Shown piece by piece: positions 46,258-64,000 of a stretch of 64,000 nucleotides of DNA; within the stretch, counting starts at the first letter, position 1, and each line of letters begins with the position of its first letter. Position numbers and translations under genes: made by a program. The stretch comes from Primulina eburnea (lineage: Eukaryota > Streptophyta > Magnoliopsida > Lamiales > Gesneriaceae). Where the stretch lies: the NCBI RefSeq assembly GCF_022965805.1, contig NC_133104.1:43320682-43384681 (forward strand), read 5' to 3'. The notes under the pieces were generated by a model. That model was given only the letters and a program-made list of their open reading frames with translations, had not been told where the DNA came from and did not search any database.

Positions 46258-46533
46258 TAGAATGATTTAAGCCGTCCGCATGGGCTTAGCTTAGTTGGTC
46301 AGCAGCAGTAAATCTTGGAGTAATGACCAGGGATCGAGTCTCGCAAGCGGCAGTGTGGGAGTTAAATTCTCTCCAATGAGGGGGAGCTCCTTGTGCGCGG
46401 CGTAGCATAAGGTCTAGCTGCTGCTGGTTGACTGAGTCACCATGATTTACCTCCTCTCACATTCCTGTCGGGCCGGGGACGAGGGACGCCTAAGGTGAGC
46501 GATTTCACCTTTTGGAGTAGAATGATTTAAGCC
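46258..46533 (+). mobile_element. tRNA-derived SINE with 16-bp target duplication
   Basis: The element 46274-46517 (244 bp) lies between identical 16-bp copies of TAGAATGATTTAAGCC (46258-46273, 46518-46533). Its 5' part carries RNA polymerase III promoter boxes: A-box-like TTAGCTTAGTTGGTC near 46286 and B-box-like GGGATCGAGTCTC about 40 bp further on. The body is GC-rich relative to its surroundings (GGGCCGGGGACGAGGGACGCC) and the 3' end is TTTTGGAG rather than poly(A). The intact long duplication indicates a relatively recent retroposition. Confidence 0.88.
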
Positions 46534-49004
46534 AGATAACATTAACAAAATATATTAATCAGTAGGGGAGAGAGAGAGATTACAAATTAGGTTATGTAAA
46601 TATTATTCAAATATATAATCATTAACGAATTTCCTTGGGATAACAACATTAATCAATGGGACAATCAAATATACCCTTTCTAACCGGAACTATTATTAAT
46701 TTAAAATCCAAGACAAACCACAGGGCGATTTTATACATAAACAAGTGAAGCTTGGTTACTTATCAAGTCAAAAACTTGTGTGAGACGGTCTCACGAGTCG
46801 TATTTTGTGAGACATATCTCTTATTTGGGTCATCCATGAAAAATTATTACTTTTTATTGTGAATATCGGTAGGATTGACTCATCTCACAGATAAAGATTC
46901 GTGAGACCATCTCATAAGAGACGTACTCACTTATCAAAGCTGCTTTGAATGCATAATTTGATTTATTTATTTGCTAAGCACATGGTGAGGCATGGAGCAA
47001 GGTAATGTTTGCATTTATCAAACCACCAAAACAATTATTGAAGATGGTATACATTAAAAATTCTAGTACTTTTTCTATTTAGGTGCTCACCAAACTTCAT
47101 ATCTTTAGTGGTTTTTTTTAACCTACATAGATAAATATCGTGTAAGAATTGAAGAAAATTATATTATGGTCTGGTGAGAAAGAGAATCTCAACGGGGTTT
47201 TGGTTTCCAATATGACAACTTATCCTATGTACCTAATTTAGGTAGGAAGTATGTGTCACAATTTTGTATTTTCTTGATATCAATTTTATTTTTGGGAGTG
47301 TACGTTATACTCGAAATGAACATAGTGGAGAGGGTGAAAGGTAGTGTTTCATTTTGGAAATAAATCCTTAATGATATTCAAAACTTGAGATTAATTTGAG
47401 AATACACAAAAACTTACAAGAGCGTCTGATTCATGAACAAATATTATTTTTTATGTCAAAAATTTTACTTTTAGTTGAATACATAGATCAGGTCGACCAT
47501 TCTCGTCAATTTCTATTTTGTAATCAAATTTAAAGTGTATAACATAATTGTAACTTTTCGTGTCTAAAAGTATGCATAGATGGAATCCACCATTTTTTTA
47601 TTTACCAGTTAATCATTAAAAAAAATTGATATCATATTATTGAGGTTTGGAATCACAGAAAAACTAAAGAGATATTTTAAGTCATTGATTTGGTAAGCCT
47701 AATTATGCTTCTTGGACATTTTAAATTTCAAATCTTGCCATATTGTGAGTTTTGAGTGCCTTTTTTTGACTTAACTAGGAAAGTGCACCTACATTACACG
47801 TGGTTCCATCGAAACATAATTAAGAAATTTAGATGCTGTTTAAAATCGCTTGAATAACATCATTTTTAAGAATATTTGTCAATCTAATCTAAACATATCA
47901 AATAACTACTAAAATAAATTAAATCTTATTAACCTTAACATGGACAATGACTAAAATAACCCCATCAATTATGTCAAAATACAAAACAAGAGGTCATACA
48001 ATAAGCTCGCAAATAAAACTCATATATAAATATGGAATGCATGGAGTAATACGAAAGCAATGGTTGATTCTTTGGTTTTAATTATATGCAACTTATGGAA
48101 GATACAATTGTTACTAAATTTGTTAATATTTATTCTTTACAACAAATAATTATTAGAGAAATTTTCTTATAATATATATTATTTTTTTGTGATTTTAGTT
48201 AGCTATGTTATCAGATTTTAGTTTTAATCTGATATATTTTTTTTCGATTTTAGTATTTTTTTGACGTGATGATGACATAACACTGATGTGACACTGATGT
48301 ATGTAGTGTCACATCGACTTCATCGGAGTAAAAATAACTAAAATTGTCAAAAATAAAAAATAAAAAAATAGACTTAGATTAAAATTTGACAACAAAAGAT
48401 CAAAATTGCGAAAATATAATAATTTAGTTAATATTTAACATTTAAAATATAGCTTTATTTCATATTAATCCAAAAAATAAACGTGAAATCCAACGCAGTA
48501 ACTTAAAAGGCCAAAAGCAAGAATATGATTTCCATCCATTGTAATATAATATGTTTAGTTTGAATACTGCAATGTGCTTATGGCCCCATGACAGACAATC
48601 AACCATGCCATGTGTTCTTTAACCTGGATTATTTTTTCCCTCTTACCACATTGGTCATGCCTAAACTGCCTGAGATTAACTTTCCACTTCCCCGTATAAT
48701 GTAATTATACAACATTTCTCAAGGAATCATTCATATACAACTAATTGCCTCAGTATTAATAAAATCTACTTCTGGTAGAAGAAACAGAACCAGTTTCAAT
48801 AAATTAGTGGTCCTCAAGCATGCATGGTTTTAAGCACAGCTACAAATAAAGTGCACAAATCCAGTAGAACAAAGACGAGATTGTAGAATGGTAAGATTGG
48901 TTACATAGTTTCAAAAGAGCAAAGAAGAGTCGTAATCAACTTTCACCAAGAATATTAAAATATAAGCATGAACAATGATTGTATGGAAATGAAATGTAAC
49001 ATAC
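46534..49004. other. AT-rich spacer with MITE copy G
   Basis: MITE copy G lies at 46767-46928. A stretch at about 48190-48430 has complementary GATTTTAGT / ACTAAAAT motifs around repeated TGACACTGATGT, consistent with a degraded foldback element. No gene is supported. Confidence 0.4.
46767..46928. mobile_element. GTGAGACGGTCTCAC-family MITE, copy G
   Basis: 162 bp, starting GTCAAAAACTTGTGTGAGAC and ending CATCTCATAAGAGACGTACTC. Flanked by perfect 9-bp duplications ACTTATCAA (46758-46766, 46929-46937). It lacks about 20 bp of the interior present in copies A-C. Confidence 0.85.
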
Positions 49005-51400
49005 TCAGGGCAGTTCCAATCGCCTTTTCTCATTTCAAATCTATTATGAGAAACATGCTTTGGTCCCTTCTCTTTGCATTGTAGGCATTGTGTATTTCTC
49101 GCAAAGTTCAGAAAATTTCATCTGCAGTAAATTGATGGGAACACCATGTCACACTTGACTTTATAAAAGAAATACTATCAATATATGATTACAATAAGAA
49201 GTGCACAAATATACTAGAAACACAAGCAAACTACAGTCAAGGATCTAAAAGCGATTTGAATTAATTGCCACTGTTGTGTCCATCAGAGCAAATACCACAT
49301 CTTTAGTCTCCGAAAGCATTATAAAATTTTCATTAAACAGATAAGTTCTGAATTTCTTTCTCACTCCTACGGACCACCAACTAGATGCCATTCTCTAGAA
49401 AAACTTTAGTCTGACTGGCACTTTTTCGGGGGTTCCATGAAATTATTTTCTAGAAGTATATATTTGAAATTGAATGCCAGACAACAATATATGTTTGATT
49501 CTGTTCTCGTATTTAACTATTATGCTGTGACACTCATGTCATGGAATATCAATATTAGCAATGCAATTCTACATGTCTTGCAAAATTAGTGAAATTGCAT
49601 TTTATGGGCACATTGAATTGGAATCAGCTAATTGTCAAGAAAAGTGTGACGTCGAGCCATCATAGAAGTAGACAATAACAGATGCAGTACTATACCATAC
49701 GACTGGACAAAACTTTCGACAAAGCATGCAAGGAAACTGTTTATCAATGTTATGATACAAAAACACAAACCTTAGTTGTCAAAAGCGCAAAAGCGTGTAA
49801 CACAGCGAACCACATTGTCAGCACTTTAGTGCACTATGAAGCGTTTCGGAGAAAAACTTACTTTTTCAAAAAAAATCTGATAGAGGTGAAATTGCATTAC
49901 AAAGTGCGATCTCTCGTATGTCTGTCATTAAAAAAAGCACAAAGAACCCCAACATTGCGTCGCCTTTTACCCCCATCGCCCCTGCTCTTGTGTCGCCTTG
50001 GCCCTCTGCCCTCGCATTTTAATAGTTGATGTTTGGTACACACCTAATCTCCTGGTCTCATTTCAACATCTAGTGAGCTTCCTCTGTCAAATGAATTAAG
50101 AGTCTTTTTTTCCTGTTGAGGAGTCACGACCACAAAAATTGGAATATCAGGGTTAATAGGGGGGTCTCGCCAAGTTCAATCAAATCTAGCAACAACTTTT
50201 TTGCAGATGCTTCAATAAGGTTTCTGCTTGGAGGATTCTTTTCTGCAGAAATAACAACTGGATCCAACTCATAAAATATTAGCATATGAACTATATTTAC
50301 CGTATGTGGAACTGCTTCAGAGTCATCGAGCAAATATATGAGATTGCAAGAACCACATACCTGTCATGTCAGATGGTAAATCACCATTGCATATCCAATT
50401 TCTACATCAATCATCAACAAAATGAACATGGCGTGAAAGCTATACACACATCTCCTTCATCAAGTTCTAAATATTGTCTCAATCTCTTTCCTGAATTAAC
50501 CGACTTCCGGGAAACATTAGGACAACCCCTTTCGACGATTGTCTGAACATCTTTTGGCAACAATGACATGCAATATCAAAATAGGTAGCTGAACTCCCAT
50601 AAGTCAACTAAATTTTCTCAGGATTTAGTATAGCTCGCACTTTCTCACATATTCTGATTACAAAAGGAATCCTCTACTATGAAAATGAATGACTAGCAAG
50701 TTCCTGGCATTTTTCCATGCACATATCTTCCTAGTTTCCTTGAATTAAACGTCATAAAACAGCACCCTGACCTTTCAAGAGATTGTATTTAGATATTTCA
50801 TTCGTTCATATATTACATACTAAAACTAAACACCGACGTCCAATAGCTAAAAACCAGCAAAAGGAAATAACTAGAGGCTGGCGCAGACGCGGGGTTGTGA
50901 CTTTTGTATAACCTTTCTAGAAATGTACAAGTTTTATCTGAAAATACAATAAATTGCCCTCTTTGGGTCTAAACCGTACTTAATCATTAAATTAGCTGAA
51001 TAAACATCAGACACAGACATAATTCTTTATCGAGCAATATAAAGACTTTTGAGTGGCTTGAGCTCCAGAATATTGAAGAAAGTAGGAAGGAAAAAAGCAG
51101 CAGGAAAAGTGGAGAATAGGGTTTTCTTTTTGAAGGGATCCCTTATTTCTCATTTAGCACTAAAAAAGAACAAGACAAATGCAATACCCATACTCGAAAA
51201 TATCATATCGGTCACGCGAAAAACTCAAACAAGCATTCCTAAGCAAGTTGATATCCATGTAATCGACCACTCCTTGATCATTTCCACCATCACTCTCGAG
51301 GTGTCAGCTTCTGGATTGAGGTAGCCTTTCGCTTTTGATCGGTCGACAAACTTAAACCCACACAGGCCACGGGTGAGTCGAAGGTGAATCAGGCGTAAGC
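49005..51400 (-). pseudogene. Decayed VAR3/OZ-type RanBP2 zinc-finger organelle gene
   Basis: Scattered minus-strand exons match plant organelle RanBP2-zinc-finger (VAR3/OZ) proteins, which act in plastid or mitochondrial RNA editing. N-terminal block about 51262-51400: THPWPVWV, then after a one-base slip and a stop FVDRSKAKGYLNPEAD and MVEMIKEW. Middle block about 50040-50600: LLPKDVQTIVERGCP and NVSRKSVNSGKRLRQYLELDEGD, an intron (GAT|GTGTGT...GACAG), then VCGSCNL (the RGSCDRA part is missing), LIFYELDPVVISAEKNPPSR, LIEASAKKLLLDLIELGET, then after a one-base slip in a C-run PINPDIPIF and VEMRPGD followed by TAG where Trp is expected. Zinc-finger exon 49005-49121: NFLNFARNTQCLQCKEKGPK and FEMRKGDWNCPE, with TGA in place of the expected Cys codon. 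Several stops and frame slips plus missing fingers mark a dead gene; some slips could be assembly errors. Confidence 0.75.
49122..50040. other. Interior of the zinc-finger pseudogene, foreign-looking insert
   Basis: Between the surviving pseudogene exons. A plus-strand open frame at 49682-50029 has a CAAAAGCGCAAAAGCG...GCGTCGCC style typical of dispersed plant repeats. No family was identified. Confidence 0.35.
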
Positions 51401-51911
51401 AGAACCATTTTAACGTACTCGAAATCTTTGACATCTGAGTTACAATAGAGCGAGTTTATTTGAGTTTTTATCAAATTAGTTTAATAAATTTAAATTTAAA
51501 TATTCTTTAAAAAAGTAATAATATATTTATATAATATTCTTATTAAAATTTAAAATTTATTCGTAAAATGCAAAATCCATAAATTTAATATCAAAACCAA
51601 CGAATATATTTATGAATTAACGAACTAAATATTTGTGGAACTTGGGCTTGATTGTTTTCCCCTTTCGTCTCACACAAGTTGTGGTTAATCATTTCAATTA
51701 TATTGTCCATTTCACGTACAATTCATCTTGGTTTTCCTTCTTAAATGGTATATTTGTGTTAATTTTGCGGCGCTCGTCCAATAATCAAGAAAAGAGAAAC
51801 TTTAATAATAATTGACCACAAGTGTCATTTGAATTTGCATGCCAACTAAAATAAAACAAGCTAATAAATGACGATAATAATTTAGAACCCAAATGGGAAA
51901 AGGAAGAGGGA
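51401..51911. other. Spacer between zinc-finger pseudogene and TLP gene
   Basis: AT-rich, with the 3' UTR of the thaumatin-like gene at its right edge. No feature is supported. Confidence 0.35.
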
Positions 51912-52892
51912 CTAAAGGTGAGGGCAAAAGGTGAGCAAGTAGGCGGCAGCAGTGCAAGTGGCGATGCTGGTGGGATCATCGTAAGCATAAGAGTAAGCCT
52001 TGGGGCATGCGGCCTTGAATATCCTGGAATACGGGGTGGGTTTACAAGACTGCGGGCTCCCGAAGCTGCCTGTGCAGCAATACCTAGGCGAGTTGAAGGC
52101 GTAGCACGCGCTCTTGCACGCCACCACTCTCTTCTTGTTGTGGGACCGCACTTGAAGCCCCATCGGGCACATCGTGTTCAGGTCGCTGATGCATCCTGCG
52201 TAGCTGCATTTCCCTGCAACATCCAAAGAAACTTTTATGTAAACAAAAAAGAACACACAATGAAATTGAAATGATTATTGAAAATTCAGACCTGATCCCC
52301 GGTGGGGCGTTAGAGAAATGGCAAGATTATACCCATCAACCAGGCTGACGTCATAGAAGTCCTGGTCTTTCCCGAGGGTGATCTCAGCAAGGGTCGCCGG
52401 TGGGGTCCCCCCAAGCCCATTGCAGAACAGGGCTCCGCCGCAGTCACCGGTGGCGCAGCGGCCTCGGCCGGCGGAGTTGAAAGAACAGCCGTGGCGGCCC
52501 CACACGCGGCCGGACCATCCATCTGGGAGCTCGAGAGTGTAGGACTTGTCAGGCAGCAGCTTAAATCCACCTCCCTTCTCTAAAATTTGTTTTCCGGCAG
52601 TCGGTTGGATGCCCGGCCAGACAGGGTGGCTGCATTTGTTGTACAGAGTCATTGTTGTACCCGAAGCCTCCACTGCAGCAAATAAAGAAACAAAATCAGA
52701 ATAGTGTGCGGAATAAAAAACACAAGAAATGGGAAATTCACCACTGAGTTTTCCAGACATGAACATGGTACTTTATTCAGTATCTTTTGCAAAACTTGGA
52801 TGTAGCAGAAGGAAATGTAGGTAGATACCCGAAACATCGAGAGCGAGGAGAGCGAGAAAAATCAAAGGAATGAGATATCTGAGTGCATCCAT
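51912..52892 (-). CDS. Thaumatin-like protein (PR-5 family)
   Basis: CDS complement join(51912..52213, 52292..52672, 52829..52892), 248 aa. A signal peptide (MDALRYLIPLIFLALLALDVSG) precedes the mature domain, so the product is secreted or apoplastic. Exon 2 starts with the family pattern TMTLYNKCSHPVWPGIQP and contains the thaumatin signature GRGRCATGDCGGALFC followed by GTPPATLAEITL, FYDVSLVDGYNLAISL; exon 3 holds CSYAGCISDLNTMCP, CKSACYAFNSPRYCC and KAACPKAYSYAYDDPTS. These include the acidic-cleft residues (R, E, D, D) and close to 16 cysteines typical of large TLPs. The family includes beta-glucan-binding defence and developmental proteins; the ligand is unknown. A TATA element lies at 52980-52985. 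All phases agree. Confidence 0.93.
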
Positions 52893-54495
52893 GGCTGAGG
52901 AAGGTAGCTCTGCAAGCAACAAGAAAGGGGAAGAAGAAGGATAAGTTTTTCTAGTGGAGGGAGGAACAATAAAGTTTGATATATAACAAACTAATGAAAA
53001 GTGTTTTTCCTCTCAAAATAAAAAAATCAAAATAAATAAATAAATAAATAAGTGATATATAGTATTAATAAGAACAAGCGTATTACCATTATTTAAAAAA
53101 AAAAAGCTTACTCAATTATTTATTTCGATTATGGAATGCAAAAATAGTATATCAAACATCACTAAATTTGTGATGAATAGATCTCTTTTGAAAACATGAA
53201 ACAGTACTGTAGATATATGAGACGGATCGACTCAATTTTATATTTATCATGAAAAATAATTTTTTGACATACAAAATAATATTTTTCATTAGTTTGAATC
53301 GAATTTGAGATATATCTCATAAATTGTTTTGTAATTTATGATAGATATTCGATGAATTAAAAAACAATTAAATTTAACTGGTAAAATAATAAAAAATAAT
53401 TTTAAAATTGATTAATTGTATGAGCTTGGCGCTTGATTGATGCAAAAATTCCTATCATTTCGTGCAAAATCCACAACGAATCAAAACTTTCTACTTTGAA
53501 TATCCGTGCTTGCAAAGGCATGTAAATATTCAAATCCCGATTATAAAACGTAATGATTAATATCAAATAGGGATCCATTCAAATTAAATTCACGAGGGTA
53601 TTTCATAAATTTTGAAAAATTTCAGAAATTTGGATTTTTTTTAAAAAAATTGTGCAAAAAGAAAAAAAGAATCCTAAAATTCATGAAATTGAATAAGAAA
53701 ATCGACATAGATCTATGGTACCCTTTAAAAAATGTAAGGCAATATATTCAAATTTTGATTTCGTTGCTGACAAAATTTACTATTTACATCGAATTGCACG
53801 ACCTTTGTTTAAAGTGAATGTCAGACTAGTGGAATTTTACACTTTGAAACGGAAAAGGACGTGCTATTTGAATTTCTTCTCATTTCCTTTCCCAAACTTT
53901 TCATCCTACAGCTTGAATATATTTTTATTTTTTTTAAAATTAAAATAGAAGCACATTTATCTTATTTTTTTAAAGATTTAATGTCTAATTTTTAAAAAAG
54001 GTATAAAAAGCAATTAATTTATATACAAGGTTCTTCATATTAGAATGGACAGTTTTAACATATTTAATTGGATTTCGACAAATATTTATTTATTTATTTA
54101 TTTCATCCAGTTTTTTCCCATTCTTAAATGATGGAAAAGCCATAAACCCCACAAAATTTAATCTAACCCGTAAAAAAGTTTATTTTCTTTTATCCTAGAC
54201 TGCCAAAATAATTCTTTTACAGTCGGGCATTGATTACAATAAATACACATGAACATGGCCAGCAATACACACTGCACAATTTTACTTGGTGGCAAGAAAA
54301 GCAAGGAAGCAAGTCAACAACAAAGGAAAATGTGTATATGTTCAGATTCAATCAAATGCGTGGTATCGGTGGAGATCTTTTCTTGAACTCTTGCGACAAT
54401 GATCAAATACCATTACGTGACATGCCTTCATTTCAAGGCGCTTGTGTGATCACATTATGGTTCGTAAAAGTGGATGCACACGGACCCTTTTTTCC
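52893..54495. other. Spacer between TLP and kinase genes
   Basis: TLP promoter (TATATA at 52980-52985, 88 bp upstream of the ATG on the minus strand), AT-rich spacer, a strongly diverged MITE relative at about 53195-53330, and the kinase 3' UTR. Confidence 0.4.

Positions 54496-64000
<9,505 letters not shown>

Noticed and set aside
46274..46350. Functional tRNA gene
   Set aside because: A- and B-box-like motifs are present, but the sequence does not fold as a tRNA acceptor/anticodon and sits inside a SINE with target duplications.
51918..52274. 118-codon plus-strand frame
   Set aside because: Antisense shadow of thaumatin-like exon 3.

Overview
The window is nuclear DNA of a flowering plant, most likely an asterid eudicot of the Lamiales type. 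Genes carry many short AT-rich introns with plant-style GT/GC donors. The proteins are plant families (GRAS, B3, PADRE/DUF4228, thaumatin-like, plastid NDPK2, EDR1/CTR1-type kinase). The AT-rich spacers are full of one short foldback element (ends resembling tGTGAGACgGTCTCAC) that I associate with Lamiales genomes; that taxonomic step is inference. There are no operons, CRISPR arrays, phage parts or tRNA/rRNA genes that I could find.

Layout. 0.7-1.8 kb (+): mitochondrial pyruvate carrier MPC1. 2.07-2.65 kb: a block that reads like plant mitochondrial spacer DNA (probable NUMT). 3.3-8.2 kb (-): 12-exon WDR74/NSA1-like ribosome-biogenesis WD40 protein, whose introns hold a retroposed LINE-like tail, a TA microsatellite and a small Mutator-type MITE, and whose reading frame breaks once at a homopolymer. 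10.9-13.5 kb (-): single-exon DnaJ/DUF3444 protein. 16.9-18.2 kb (+): B3-domain protein. 18.4-21.5 kb: repeat-rich spacer with nested MITEs. 21.6-24.2 kb (+): C2H2-like membrane protein. 25.5-26.4 kb (+): GPI-anchored lipid-transfer-like protein. 27.5-33.3 kb (+): ABC1/UbiB-type kinase (ATH9-like). 35.1-36.7 kb (+): intronless GRAS protein resembling RAD1. 37.6-39.7 kb (+): plastid NDPK2. 41.5-42.9 kb (+): Moco-sulfurase-like protein. 44.7-45.2 kb (-): PADRE protein. 46.3-46.5 kb: tRNA-derived SINE with a 16-bp target duplication. 49.0-51.4 kb (-): decayed VAR3/OZ-type RanBP2 zinc-finger gene. 51.9-52.9 kb (-): thaumatin-like protein. 54.5-64.0 kb (-): Raf-like EDR1/SIS8-type MAPKKK, 5' end beyond the window, with a 1.9-kb Helitron-like insertion in one intron.

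The genes are an ordinary plant neighbourhood: they do not form a pathway, although several are housekeeping organelle functions (MPC1, NDPK2, the OZ-like remnant) and several are stress or defence related (PADRE, TLP, Raf-like kinase, LTP). If the RAD1-like assignment is right, the plant is probably an arbuscular-mycorrhizal host.

I found no novel system. The most informative observations are the zinc-finger pseudogene, which only appears when exon fragments are joined across several lesions; an excess of GC-AG introns (up to four among about 58); the WDR74 frame break; and a set of dated-looking insertions with clean target duplications. All exon boundaries were read by eye from splice signals, phase and family similarity recalled from memory; no alignment or search was run.
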